Assembly: GCA_963691705.1 (NCBI GenBank)
Contig: OY829538.1
Coordinates: 53,471,151 to 53,535,150 of the forward strand
DNA: 64,000 nucleotides
Direction of reading: 5' to 3'
Source: Viola odorata
Taxonomy: Eukaryota > Streptophyta > Magnoliopsida > Malpighiales > Violaceae
Shown here in pieces: positions 36,879 to 47,338 of this stretch (positions are counted from its first letter, which is position 1; every line of letters starts with the position of its first letter). The position numbers were made by a program, and so were the translations under genes. Below the pieces are notes generated by a model. That model was not told the origin of the DNA and searched no databases. It saw nothing but the letters and a program-made list of their open reading frames with translations.

Positions 36879-38929
36879 TTTTCTCTTATGGCCTTTGTAA
36901 TTTCCCGTTTTGTCTAGACATCGTTTGAATTTTCATCGGTTGTAATAATGACTCTGTCTTTCTTTTACTTGCTTTCCTGCTTTGATGTGAAATGTTGTGG
37001 AATTTTTGCCAAGTTTGTGCTGACTGTTCCGTTGGTCTGAGCCTTTCGTGCTTAGGCCTGCTGTGCCCGAACGTTTAGCGAGTGTCGGGAGCCGTTTATC
37101 GGCCCCTCCCGATGTTTGATCCGTTGGCCGTTACGGATATTACCGTTGGGTCCACTTCTCGAGGTGGTGCTTGTGTGTTTATAAATGGGTTCTTTCCTCC
37201 CTTCTCTCTCAGTTGTCTCCCTTTTTGCTCCTTGTTACTTTTACTTTACTTTCCCTTCTTTTCTCCGGTGATCATGGATGACTTGACCAGGAATTATCTG
37301 TCCGCGAAAGTCTGCCGTGTGAAGGGTCGCGTTGTGGGGGACATCTCTGTCGTGAGACGTGTGTGGCTTCGGAAAGAGAGCGGGCTGGGAGGCTTCAGTC
37401 GGAGCTGGATATTGTTCCTCCGAGGATGGTTGCTCTTCGAGATGAGGTTGTCGATGCCATGCTGACGACCTTCTCCGAATGTTATGACGGCCCTGATTTT
37501 GAGCTGACCAAGGTGTCTGATCGAGCTGATATTCTTATCGCAGCATGCTGACGGCCTTCTCCGAATGTTATGACGGCCCTGATTTTGAGCTGACCAAGGT
37601 GTCTGATCGAGCTGATATTCTTATCGCAGCTATAGATGTTGGGCAGCCTGGTGCCGCTGGTGGGTCCGATCAGCCTCCCTTGCCCGATGGTGGGCCGCCC
37701 GTTCAGCCTCCACCGCCTACCGGTTCTTAGTTTTCTCTTATGGCCTTTGTAATTTCCCGTTTTGTCTAGACATCGTTTGAATTTTCATCGGTTGTAATAA
37801 TGACTCTGTCTTTCTTTTACTTGCTTTCCTGCTTTGATGTGAAATGTTGTGGAATTTTTGCCAAGTTTGTGCTGACTGTTCCGTTGGTCTGAGCCTTTCG
37901 TGCTTAGGCCTGCTGTGCCCGAACGTTTAGCGAGTGTCGGGAGCCGTTTATCGGCCCCTCCCGATGTTTGATCCGTTGGCCGTTACGGATATTACCGTTG
38001 GGTCCACTTCTCGAGGTGGTGCTTGTGTGTTTATAAATGGGTTCTTTCCTCCCTTCTCTCTCAGTTGTCTCCCTTTTTGCTCCTTGTTACTTTTACTTTA
38101 CTTTCCCTTCTTTTCTCCGGTGATCATGGATGACTTGACCAGGAATTATCTGTCCGCGAAAGTCTGCCGTGTGAAGGGTCGCGTTGTGGGGGACATCTCT
38201 GTCGTGAGACGTGTGTGGCTTCGGAAAGAGAGCGGGCTGGGAGGCTTCAGTCGGAGCTGGATATTGTTCCTCCGAGGATGGTTGCTCTTCGAGATGAGGT
38301 TGTCGATGCCATGCTGACGACCTTCTCCGAATGTTATGACGGCCCTGATTTTGAGCAGCCTGGTGCCGCTGGTGGGTCCGATCAGCCTCCCTTGCCCGAT
38401 GGTGGGCCGCCCGTTCAGCCTCCACCGCCTACCGGTTCTTAGTTTTCTCTTATGGCCTTTGTAATTTCCCGTTTTGTCTGGACATCGTTTGAATTTTCAT
38501 CGGTTGTAATAATGACTCTGTCTTTCTTTTACTTGCTTTCCTGCTTTGATGTGAAATGTTGTGGAATTTTTGCCAAGTTTGTGCTGACTGTTCCGTTGGT
38601 CTGAGCCTTTCGTGCTTAGGCCTGCTGTGCCTGAACGTTTAGCGAGTGTCGGGAGCCGTTTATCGGCCCCTCCCGATGTTTGATCCGTTGGCCGTTACGG
38701 ATATTACTGTTGGGTCCACTTCTCGAGGTGGTGCTTGTGTGTTTATAAATGGGTTCTTTCCTCCCTTCTCTCTCAGTTGTCTCCTTTTTTGCTCCTTGTT
38801 ACTTTTACTTTACTTTCCCTTATTTTCTCCGGTGATCATGGATGACTTGACCAGGAATTATCTGTCCGCGAAAGTCTGCCGTGTGAAGGGTCGCGTTGTG
38901 GGGGACATCTCTGTCGTGAGACGTGTGTT
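36599..38929 (+). repeat. Three tandem copies of a 0.71-0.85 kb segment spanning the ORF A end and the ORF B start
   Basis: Units begin at 36599, 37366 and 38218 with GGCTTCGGAAAGAGAGCGGG. Each covers the last coiled-coil residues and tail of ORF A, the intergenic region with TATA box and the first about 28 codons of ORF B (MDDLTRNYLSAKVCRVKGRV). Unit 2 has an extra internal duplication of about 87 bp (37459-37545), and unit 3 lacks about 55 bp. The units are nearly identical, so the expansion is recent. Only after the third unit is ORF B complete. Confidence 0.93.
38738..38756 (+). promoter_or_regulatory. TATA box of Tat antisense ORF B
   Basis: TTTATAAATGGG (core 38744-38750) lies 94 nt upstream of the ORF B start. 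Identical copies occur in the two upstream tandem units (near 37180 and 38031), so the promoter is triplicated. Confidence 0.6.
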
Positions 38930-39230
38930 GGTACGAATCTCCGAAGATATTGATGAGCTGGATAGGGCGCTTCGTCCCTTGGTGGGTCTCTGGGATATTG
39001 TGTCGGAAACAGACTCTGATGCCCTCACTGTGGTTTCGGGGGCGGCTGTGTCAGCGTCTCATATTCAAGTCACCATGGCCACTCTAAAAAATCAGAAGGC
39101 TCTGTTGCAGTGTTGTTTAGAGGGGATGAGAGGGGCCGCTTCCGACTTGACCATAGCTGATGCTGCCATCTGGGGGATTCCTTCTTCGCCTCCTCATGAT
39201 GATGAGGATGAAGATGGTTTCTCTGATTAA
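38838..39230 (+). CDS. Tat antisense ORF B: small helical protein (130 aa)
   Basis: Complete frame MDDLTRNYLSAKVCRVKGRV ... ending PPHDDEDEDGFSD. The start is the ATG 94 nt after a TATA box; the in-frame upstream ATG at 38646 lies before the TATA and is not used. The middle is an amphipathic helix (SEDIDELDRALRPLVGLWDI), then a hydrophobic helix (HIQVTMATLKNQKALLQCCL), a short IP-containing loop and an acidic tail. It has the same size, layout and partial sequence pattern as ORF C next door and as the MLE ORF2 proteins (compare NDINRLDEIVEDL and VTQLNQKCFVLQ in MLE1). No known domain. It is intact although pol is broken. Confidence 0.62.
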   Translation: MDDLTRNYLSAKVCRVKGRVVGDISVVRRVLVRISEDIDELDRALRPLVGLWDIVSETDSDALTVVSGAAVSASHIQVTMATLKNQKALLQCCLEGMRGAASDLTIADAAIWGIPSSPPHDDEDEDGFSD

Positions 39231-39608
39231 ATGCCTTTGCTTTCCTGTTTGTAGATGTCGTGTGGCTTTGTAATAAAGAGGAGTGTTTGTGTTATTTCCG
39301 TTTGGACTTTCCATCGCTTTGAAACTCATTATGCTTGTGTTATTTCTTTCCTTGTCTTTTATCCCCTCCGTTGTTCTGATGGCTTTCTTCGTCCGATAGC
39401 GAGTTCTGCCGATGGTGAATAGTTCCCCCTAGTATTTTTGCTTAGCCTGTGGCGGTTTCTGAATTTCGCAGCCTTTCAATAAATGTTGGTTACTTTCCAT
39501 GCTGGTTGCGTCTTTCCCAGGGAGTGTCGCGTGTTCCCTTGGCGTCTTTATTGATGGTCGCGTCTTTTTAGGTGCCTTTGTAACCGCGTCATTGATTGCC
39601 AGGCCTTC

Positions 39609-39616
39609 TATAAATA
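39609..39616 (+). promoter_or_regulatory. TATA box of Tat antisense ORF C
   Basis: TATAAATA in the context TTCTATAAATAGG, 81 nt upstream of the ORF C start. It marks an independent plus-strand transcription unit inside the retrotransposon. Confidence 0.6.
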
Positions 39617-39689
39617 GGTTGTGCCTTGTTTGGTCAGACTAAACCTTTGTTCTCCTTTCCTTCCTAGTCTTTTCTTGTTTCTTGCTGTT

Positions 39690-40049
39690 ATGGACGAACA
39701 AACCCTAGGGCAGTTTTTGTTTTTTCTTTCCAAGGTTAAGAAGAATTCCCTTTGGGATTCTCTTGCCGTTCATGAGATGATCCAAGCCACTGAGGAGGAG
39801 ATCCGTGGTTTGGAAGAGATTACGGATCCCTTGCTTGCAAAAAAGGGGCTGGCCATGCCGGAGGATTTCAAGGTGGTGGACACCGTAGGCAGCACCCTTC
39901 TCCATGTGGAGGTCTCCGTTAGCATGCTTCGGAGCAAGAAGATTTTCCTCGAGAGCTTTTTGCGCGTTCTGTCACCCATTCCTGGTGAGATTGGGGATGT
40001 TTCTCGCACTCTGCTGGATATTCCCCTTCTCCCTGGTGATGACGAATAG
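39690..40049 (+). CDS. Tat antisense ORF C: small helical protein (119 aa), related to ORF B
   Basis: Starts MDEQTLGQFLFFLSKVKKNS and ends LLPGDDE. The start choice rests on the TATA box 81 nt upstream, so the ATG at 39621 would leave almost no leader. Helix one contains TEEEIRGLEEITDPLLAKKG and helix two VSVSMLRSKKIFLESFLRVL, then DIPLLPGDDE. Positions of the EI..L/DI..L helix, the V.ML.SKK/V.TL.NQK segment and the IP-acidic end agree with ORF B and with the MLE ORF2 proteins. Homology to ORF B is moderately supported and to the MLE proteins weakly supported by eye. The function is unknown. Confidence 0.6.
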   Translation: MDEQTLGQFLFFLSKVKKNSLWDSLAVHEMIQATEEEIRGLEEITDPLLAKKGLAMPEDFKVVDTVGSTLLHVEVSVSMLRSKKIFLESFLRVLSPIPGEIGDVSRTLLDIPLLPGDDE

Positions 40050-40232
40050 ATTGTAGATGCCGTATGACCCATTTTTTCTGAATAAAATTGCTTTTTGTTT
40101 GGATTTCTGAATTTTTTGTGTTGATGAATGTTGTTCAGTCGTCGTAGACCTTTGGTGCGTTGTCGGTTGATGGGACAGATCTCTCCGTCCACCTGTTTGT
40201 GAAAACAGGGATGGGTTTGTGTACAAGTCTGT

Positions 40233-40870
40233 GTTAACGCGTATCGTGGTCGACGGACCATCTTGATACTGTCAGCTGACAACGCAAGCTCTCTCCATTC
40301 GCCCGTTTACCTTAAAACGGAGATGGGATGTCAAGTCGCCCGTTTGAGCAAACGGTGAAGGCTATTTGGAATCTTAACGTGTATCGTGGTCGACGGACCA
40401 TCTAGATACGGTCAGCTGACAACGCAAGCTCTCTCCATTCGCCCGTTTACCATAAAACGGAGATGGGATGCCAAGTCGCCCGTTTGAGCAAACGGTGAAG
40501 GCTATTTGGAATCTTAACGCGTATAGTGGTTGACGGACCATCTAGATACAGTCAGCTGACAACACAAGCTCTCTCCATTCGCCCGTTTACCATAAAACGG
40601 AGATGGGATGCCAAGTCGCCCGTTTGAGCAAACGGTGAAGGCTATTTGGAATCTTAAAGCGTATCGTGGTCGACAGACCATCTAGATACGGTCAGCTGAC
40701 AACGCAAGCTCTCTCCATTCGCCCGTTTACCATAAAACGGTGAAGGCTATTTGGAATCTTAACGCGTATCGTGGTCGACGGACCATCTAGATACTGTCAG
40801 CTGACAACGCAAGCTCTCTCCATTCGCCCGTTTACCATAAAATGGAGATGGGATGCCATCGGTTACCCCT
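40233..40870. repeat. Tandem array, five units of about 141 bp, between the antisense genes and integrase
   Basis: Units start TTAACGCGTATCGTGGTCGA at about 40233, 40374, 40514, 40655 and 40759. The fourth is shortened to about 104 bp. Each contains CGTTTACCATAAAACGG and CGTTTGAGCAAACGG, short inverted repeats able to form hairpins. Arrays downstream of pol are a known habit of Tat/Ogre elements. Confidence 0.92.
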
Positions 40871-40947
40871 TTCATAATGCGTGATTGACGCTTGTATTTT
40901 TTAACGTGGTTCGGCATTTGAAAGCCTACGTCCACGGTGCCGTTTAT

Positions 40948-42338
40948 TTATGCAGAGTTGATAAGCAATACATCCGCTCTTGGGTGATATAGCTTTAAGT
41001 GGGCTATATTCCAAGAGTTAGGTAGAGGCATACCGTTAAGCTCTTCTAGCTGATAGGAACCTTTGCTGATTACTCGGACGACCCGGAAGGGCCCATCCCA
41101 GTTGGGGCAGAGCTTTTTTATTATTGGGTCGGTGGCTTCCTTGCTGCGCAGTACCAGGTCGTTTACTTTTAGTAGACGTTCCTTAACCTGTCGGTTATGA
41201 TATTTGGCCATTTTCCTCTTGTAGAGTAGTGTTTTTAGCAAGGTCTTGCAGTTCCGGCAGTAGGTCAAGTCGTTCCCTTAGCCTGTCTTCATTCTGCTCC
41301 GTATTGAAGTAGTCAATACGAAGGCTGAGGGCCCCGATTTCTACCTGAGTTACGGCCTCAGTACCGTAAGTTAGGGCGAAAGGGGTTTCTCCCGTGCTGG
41401 CCTTGATTGTCATTCGGTAGGCCCACATGACGTATGGTAGCTCATCTGCCCATTTTGTGCGTGCTCCTTCCAAGTTTCTTTTTATTCCGCCCAAGATAGT
41501 TTTGTTGGTGACTTCCGTTTGACCGTTGGTCTGGGGATGAGCCACGGAGGAGAACCTTTGTTCAATCCCGAATTCCTCGCAACGGTTTTTGAAGTAACCG
41601 CTAGTGAACTGTGTGCCGTTATCGCTGATTAGGACTCTCGGGATCCCGAAGCGTAGGATTACTTAATTTTTGAAGAATTCCCACATTTTTTCTGCTGTGA
41701 TTTTTGGGATGGCCTCCGCTTCTAACCACTTGGTGAAGTAGTCTACCGCTAGGATGACGAATTTTAACTGTGGGTAGGCCTCTGGGAATGGTCCCATGAT
41801 GTCGATTCCCCACTGAGAAAATGGGCAGGGGCTGACTATTGCTGATATCTCCGTTGCCGGTTGCCTTGGGATTCTTCCAAATTCTTGGCACTTCTGGCAG
41901 GTTCTTACGAAGAGGTCGCAGTCCCTTCGAATTGTTGGCCAGTAGAATCCATTGCGGAGGACTTGTGCTGCCATAGTCCCTCCGGAGGCATGCATGCCGC
42001 AGATGCCCTCATGGATTTCCCGTAGGGTGTAGTGCCCTTCTTCTTCCGATAGGCATTTGGCTGCTGGATGTGAGAAACATCAACGGATGAGGTCTCCGTC
42101 GAACATAGAGCATCTCGCCGCTCGCTTGAGAATTTTCATTTTTGCCGCGGGGTCAATCGGCAAGGTGCTGTGTTTGAGATATTTGATGACGGGTGTGCAC
42201 CAGTCGTTTTCATCCTCCTCTATGTACAAGGTGAGTTGTTCCTCCATGAATGAGGGAATTAATATTTCCTCAATCATAACGTCCTTTGGGATGGCGGCGT
42301 TAGGGTCTGCGGCCAGTTTTGGAATCTCATCGACTTAG
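40948..42338 (-). pseudogene. Tat integrase, broken
   Basis: Zinc-binding and core regions are readable on the minus strand: RDCDLFVRTCQKCQEFGRIP, then WGIDIMGPFPEAYPQLKFVI with the first catalytic Asp and FGIPRVLISDNGTQF with the second. HPQTNGQTEVTNKTILGGIK follows, with Glu in position three. The C-terminal part reads NWDGPFRVVRVISKGSYQLE and ends near 40948. A stop after MWEFFKN (about 41664) and a frameshift near 41200 break it. It follows RNase H, as in Ty3/gypsy elements. Confidence 0.9.
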
Positions 42339-42427
42339 ACGTTTTCCTCCCTTGGAACGTGTTTGATGTTTACCCGAATGCCCTATTCCCCGATAGATGT
42401 TAGTTCCTTCCTGGCTTTCGCGAGGTA

Positions 42428-44251
42428 TCAGATCATTGTGGGGTCCCTTACTTGGGCCTGACCGTTGACCTGATCAACTATCAGTTTTGAGTCGCCGTAT
42501 AACTCTAGATGTGGCTCTTCAGCTTCGTTTCGCTCACGCGTTGCCACTAGGTCTTTCCCGATACGTAGGCCAGCTAGAAGCGCCTCATATTCTGCCGCGT
42601 TATTTGACAACAGCTTTGAAATCCTCAAGGTGTAGCGCAGCTTGAGCCCTTCTGGTCTGGAAGCAATGATGTCTGCCCCGACCGAGTTAAGGTTTTTAAC
42701 CCCGTCGACGAAAATGGCCCATTTGTCTCCCTCTTCGGAGTAGGGTGGGTCCTTATCTTCGGAGTCAGTCGTTTTTGGTTCAAGGGACGGCTCTCCTGAG
42801 AATGTGCATTCGGCGATGAAATCGGCTAATGGTTGCGCCTTGATCGATGGCCTCGATTGGTATTGGAGGTCGTGCTGCTCTAGCTCGACACCCCAGATGA
42901 CCATTCGGCCTAAAGTTTCCGGCTTCTTAAAGATTTTTCGTAGCGGTTGGTCTGTTAGGACAATGACCGAATGCGCCTGGAAGTAGCGCGTCATCTTTCG
43001 GGTCGCTTGTATTAGGGCGAGGGCTATCTTCTCCACTCGGCTGTATCGCAGCTCAGCGTCTTTTAAAATTTTGCTGATGAAGTATATAGGCTTGTGGATG
43101 CCTGCTTCATCCCGTACCAGAACGGCGCTGATTGCCTCGTCGGCTGCCCCGAGGTATAGGAAAAGGACATCCCCCTGCTCTGGCCGTTTGAGCAGCAGGT
43201 CGGATGTGAGGTATTCCTTCAGATCTGAGAAGGCATTTTCGCAATCCTTCGTCCATCCGAACAGAGCTTTCTTTCGAATGAGTTTGAAGAAAGGGAGGCA
43301 TCGCTCGCCTTGCTTAGCGATAAAGCGAGTTAAGGCTATCGCTCTACCCGTGAGTCGCTGGACCTCGTTGATATTCCGAGGGGATATCATGTCGTGGATG
43401 GCTTTTAGCTTAATGGGGTTGGGTAGGATTCCCTCTAGGCTAACGACGTATCCTAGGAATTTTCCTGTCTGGAAAGCGAACATGCATTTGTTCGGGTTAA
43501 GCTTCATGCCGAATGTGCGCATGGTTTAGAAATTTTTCGCTAGGTCGATCAGGTGGCTCTCAAAGCTCTTGCTTTTTACCAACATGTCATCGACATATAC
43601 TTCGAGGTTCCGACCCAGCTGGTCCTTAAAGATTTTGTTGGCCGTCCACTGGAAGGTTGCCCCTGTGTTTTTCAAGCCGAAGGGCAGAGCGCGGTAGCAA
43701 TATATTCCGGCTGGTGTCACGAAAGCCGTTTTCTCCTCATCTTCTACCGCCATCGGTATTTGGTGGTACCTTGAATTTGCATCCAGGGAGCTCAGGAATT
43801 CGTAACCGGCCGTTCGGTCTACTAACTGCTCGATTTGGGGTAGAGGGAAGCAGTCTTTCGGGCAAGCCTCATTTAGGGAGGTGAAGTCGATGCACATTCT
43901 CCACTCTCCGTTTGCTTTGGGGACTACCACAGGGTTGGCCAGCCATGGCGGGTACTGAACTTCTCTGATAAAGTTTGCCCGTAGGAGCCGGGCTACTTCC
44001 TTCTCTATGGCGCCAGCCTTTTCTCGGGAGAAGGCTCTGCGCTTCTATTGCACCGGTTTGGCCTCCGGGTTCACATTTAACTGATGCTCGGCCACTTCCC
44101 TGGATATTCCGGGCATGATTGTGGATGTCCACGCGAACTTCCCTTTGCACTTGTTCAACAATTGGGCCAGCAGTTGTTGTTCAGCTGGATTTAGCCTTTC
44201 GCTGATAAGGAAGTGTTCGTCGGGTAACCCTTCAACTAGTGTCGATATCAT
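42428..44251 (-). pseudogene. Tat reverse transcriptase with dual RNase H, nearly intact
   Basis: Two long frames join almost directly. The first (from 44251) carries an early stop after AKPVQ. RT then reads VPKANGEWRMCIDFTSLNEA, LPFGLKNTGATFQWT and the catalytic block YVDDMLVKSK, with a stop after LAKNF (43526). The second frame (43522-42428) continues FGMKLNPNKCMFAF. It has the gypsy RNase H (LYLGAADEAISAVLVRDEAG, LTDQPLRKIFKKPETLGRM) and then a second, archaeal-type RNase H (WAIFVDGVKN, NNAAEYEALLAGLRIGKDL, LYGDSKLIVDQVNGQAQV). The double RNase H identifies the Tat clade. Few lesions are present, in line with a young insertion. Confidence 0.92.
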
Positions 44252-44269
44252 GTTCTCTAGTGGTTGGGT

Positions 44270-45124
44270 TCATCTCTCGTCGTCGGAGTCTTCCAGGGGG
44301 TCGTTGGCTATGCAAATGTACTCATCGCATGCACCGCCTATCATGGTGAGGTAGCACTCAGCGGCTATTTTCTGGTCGTCTCCGATGGTAACAACGCCGT
44401 CCCACGAGGGGAACTTCATCTTTAGGTGCCATTGGGAGATAACGGCCCCGAAAGTGTTCAGGAAGGGGCGCCCAAGGATGGCGTTGTAGGGCAGGTTGAG
44501 GTCGATTATCATGAATAGTTGCCGTTCTGACCTTCGTGAGGTATCTTCCCGGAAGCGCACCGATAGGGAGGTGATCCCTACTATCGGAATAGCGATTCCG
44601 TCTATCCCGATGATGGGTTTCTGGCAGGGCATTAATTTCGATTCTGGTCTCTTCATGACCTCGTATGCCCCTAGTGAAAGTAGGTTAACCGCGCTTCCGT
44701 TGTCCACAAGGGTTCTTCTTACCCCAAAATCTTCGACGAACATTGTGACCATGAGAGCATCGTTCTGCGGGTATCTTACTCCTCGGCAGTCCTCCTCGGA
44801 GAAAGATAGCGTCATTCGGTCTAGGAAGTCGAAACCGCCATCGTCGACCGTTGGTAGCTCGCGTTTTCGTTTATCGCCCACGGGGGTTTCGGGAGGGTTC
44901 GCGGCCCCTCCTGCGATGAAGTTAATCATGTTGTCCTCATTCTCGGACGTTAGCAGTACCTCTCTCCCCTTTGCACGGGGTATCGAGATGGCGTTCGGGC
45001 CGGTGGCGATTTGCCTTTCGTTGCGCCCTGGCCCTAGGGTGGGCGTGTCGTTGGCTGGCTGTGGGAGTGGGTCGTACTCTGGTAAGTGGCCCCCTTCTAT
45101 CAGCCGTTCGATGGCCGATTTCAA
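44270..45124 (-). pseudogene. Tat gag end and aspartic protease segment
   Basis: 284-codon frame on the minus strand. The retropepsin-like fold is recognisable from RTLVDNGSAVNLLSLGAYEV (active-site D-N-G-S, where other retroelements have DTG or DSG), GIDGIAIPIVGITSLSVRF and PYNAILGRPFLNTFGAVIS, the last matching the ILGR flap-end pattern. It lies between gag and RT in the expected order. It belongs to one gag-pol reading unit, now separated from its neighbours by lesions. Confidence 0.85.
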
Positions 45125-45380
45125 GGATCGGTATCCTTCAGTATCGTGGCCGATGGCTTTATGAAAGCGGCAATAGAGGCCTCGGTTGCCTCCGATGACG
45201 TCGCCGGGTCGGGTGTAAGGGTATCGGATGGGTAGGCCCTTGCTCTCAATAACGGCTAGGATTTCCGCTCTCCATCCTAATGAGGAGCTGGTGTGGTGCG
45301 TTGTATACGTCTGTCTACCAGGTTGGAGGTTTCTCTCCCTCCCCGTGTGTCTCCTCTGTCGGGGCTCGGCTCTTTGGGCC

Positions 45381-46822
45381 TTATATCCCGTGGTCGGGTA
45401 TTCCCTCGTATTCCCGGCTGGGGTGGCTGTTTCTTGTGTCGTTGGTGGGGGAGGGGGAGAGTTCTCTGCCTTGTCCTCTCAAAAAATCTTCCTCCTCCAT
45501 CTTGATGTATTTGTTTACCTTGGCTCTCAAAAGGTCTAAGGTTAGTGGGGGGTCGGTGGTGAGTATGTCTCCCAGTTTGTTATACCCGTAGTTCCTCCTC
45601 AATGCCTCTGTCGCAAAGTCGACGGTGGCGTCGGTCGTTTGACCAAGTTCTGCGTTGAATCGCTCTAAGTATGCCTTAAGGGATTCGTCCTGTCCCCGGA
45701 TGACATCAAAGAGTGCCGCGGAAGTTTTCTTCAGAGGAATTGCTGTGCTGAATCGGCTCAGGAATTTCCTCTCTAATTTTGCGAAACTATCGATCGAGCC
45801 TAGTGGTAACGCCTCATACCACGTGCTGGCTATCTCGGCTAGGGAAAGTACGAAGATTTGGCATAACGCCTCGTCTCTTGAGGTCTGGAAGGCCACTTGG
45901 TTATTTACCCGCGTTAGGTGGATAACGGGGTTAGTGAGGCCAACGTAGACGTCCGCTGGTATCTTAGTCCGTCGGTCGACCTTATGCTTACGGACCCGGT
46001 GGGTCAAAGGGCTTTTCGGATTTCCGTCCCGTTCCTTTCGGCCGCAGGATGACACGGATCGGGGGCGTTCTTCCTTCCTGTCAGCAAGGTATCGTTCCTG
46101 GTGGTCCTGATGGTGCTCCGGACCGGGTTGTCGTCGAGCCGGGGATCGCTCCCGGCTCCTCCACCCTTCGTACCCTCCTAGGTTAGACTCCCAAGAGGGC
46201 TGATAGGCCGCATGTCGTTGGTTGTACGGGTCATATTCACCGAAGAGGCTATCAGGATAACCTCTCGGCGCAAACGGAGGAACCGTTGGTGGCACGTATT
46301 CTTCCGTCAGCCCGGGAGGGTGGGGCACAGGAGTCGTCGGCTGATAGTCAGCAAAGGTATGTGGGCCTGCGGGAAAAGGCTGCTGAAAAGGGGGAATAAG
46401 GGGTCCCGGGGGGGATTCGCCTGTTGGGGAATCCCTGCGGCCAGTATGGCCAAGATCTGGTCTATCCTATGGTGTAGGAGGGCTGTCTTGGAGCAGGGAA
46501 GGATGGTGTTGAAAGTGCTAACTCTGGGTATCTCCGCGACGGGGGCGCTGGTCCCCGCGCCGGTAAAGGGATTATTCCATTGATAAGTCGTTGGTAGAGG
46601 CGAGTTGTTGGCCTCGACCCTATCGGCCATCGCTGTCGGCTGACCAGCTCCTTGATCAGCAGAAAAATCCAGTCGGCGGCCTAAAGACGCAGTTGGGGCC
46701 CTTGGAGGTGCCCGGTGGACTTCCGACCGTGGTGCACCGGGCGGATTCGTGTAAAAGTCATGGAGGGGCGTCCCAGTTTCCTCGAATGGTGCAAAGGGTT
46801 GGGGGTTCCGGGGGGATGTCAT
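45381..46822 (-). pseudogene. Tat gag, frameshifted
   Basis: A proline-rich N-terminal part (from 46822, MTSPRNPQPFAPFEETGTPL) and the retrotransposon gag domain in another frame (46328-45381). The latter contains VNNQVAFQTSRDEALCQIF, SLAEIASTWYEALPLGSI and FLSRFSTAIPLKKTSAALFD, followed by QDESLKAYLERFNAELGQT. It is the capsid-like 'Retrotrans_gag' pattern of Ty3/gypsy elements. A frameshift near 46320-46380 separates the two parts. Confidence 0.85.
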
Positions 46823-46918
46823 TTGGTAGAGTGTGTTGTTTGGTGTTGGGGTAGGTGAGCCTGGATCTCAAGGTAGACTCACTTAACGATCTCAGAACTC
46901 TCAACGAGAGCACCAATA

Positions 46919-47338
46919 TGATAATCTGGGATACGGGGTGTGGGTTCTTTGGTAATTGCGTTGGGTAGGGTGGATCTGCTTGCGGCGAGGTACCTGAAAA
47001 AGCACCGGAGGGGGCCTCCGGTGTAGAGGCTCCGACGGTCAAGTTAGCACGGAGGTAGTGCGAGTAATGAAGGATTTTAGTGAGTAATGCAGTGTTTTGC
47101 TTACCTCCCGTGAGTGGGGGATTGGGGGGGGGGGGGGTATTTATAGGCCTTTCTCTCTTAAGTCGGTGGGACACGTGTCGCCAAGGAGCCGAGTCCGCTA
47201 ACAGGACACGTGTCGCGCCCAGACGCATCGGGTGTTCGTTAGGCCGTAAGTTGACCGTTGGCCCCGAGAAACGTACTGGCCCGGCTTGGATGGGGAGAAA
47301 AGTCTATAATGCCCTCGAAGTCTGATTATGTATTATCA
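46919..47338 (-). repeat. Tat element 5' LTR (right) with adjacent primer-binding-type sequence
   Basis: 420 bp. On the minus strand it carries the TATA box (CCTATAAATACC, near 47140) after a run of C residues. Immediately downstream in the element's sense (46918-46898) is TATTGGTGCTCTCGTTGAGA, the sort of sequence found after the 5' LTR in related plant elements. That supports transcription of pol from this LTR on the minus strand. Confidence 0.9.

Larger units (their letters stand above)
33380..47338 (-). mobile_element. Ty3/gypsy Tat-lineage LTR retrotransposon, about 14 kb, with antisense gene module
   Basis: The 5-bp target duplication CTCCT lies on both sides (33375-33379, 47339-47343). 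LTRs of 412 and 420 bp have palindromic ends TGATAAT...ATTATCA. On the minus strand the order is gag, protease, reverse transcriptase, RNase H, a second archaeal-type RNase H (FVDG, NNAAEYEALLAGL, LYGDSKLIVDQ) and integrase. Integrase after RT marks gypsy, and the second RNase H marks the Tat clade. A 7 kb region between integrase and the 3' (left) LTR carries genes on the opposite strand, as is known for several Tat elements. Tandem arrays lie at 36599-38929 and 40233-40870. Scattered stops and frameshifts make it defective, but the LTRs are very similar, suggesting fairly recent insertion. Confidence 0.94.

Noticed and set aside
37082..38317. Two identical 127-codon frames in the Tat tandem units
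   Set aside because: They start before the TATA box and run out of frame across the duplication joint; they are by-products of the triplication.
40233..40870. CRISPR-like array of regularly spaced repeats
   Set aside because: Units are continuous tandem copies without unique spacers, in a plant retrotransposon; it is a minisatellite.
44496..45164. 222-codon plus-strand frame opposite the Tat protease
   Set aside because: Reverse-frame shadow of the protease/gag region; codon pattern and content follow the minus-strand gene.
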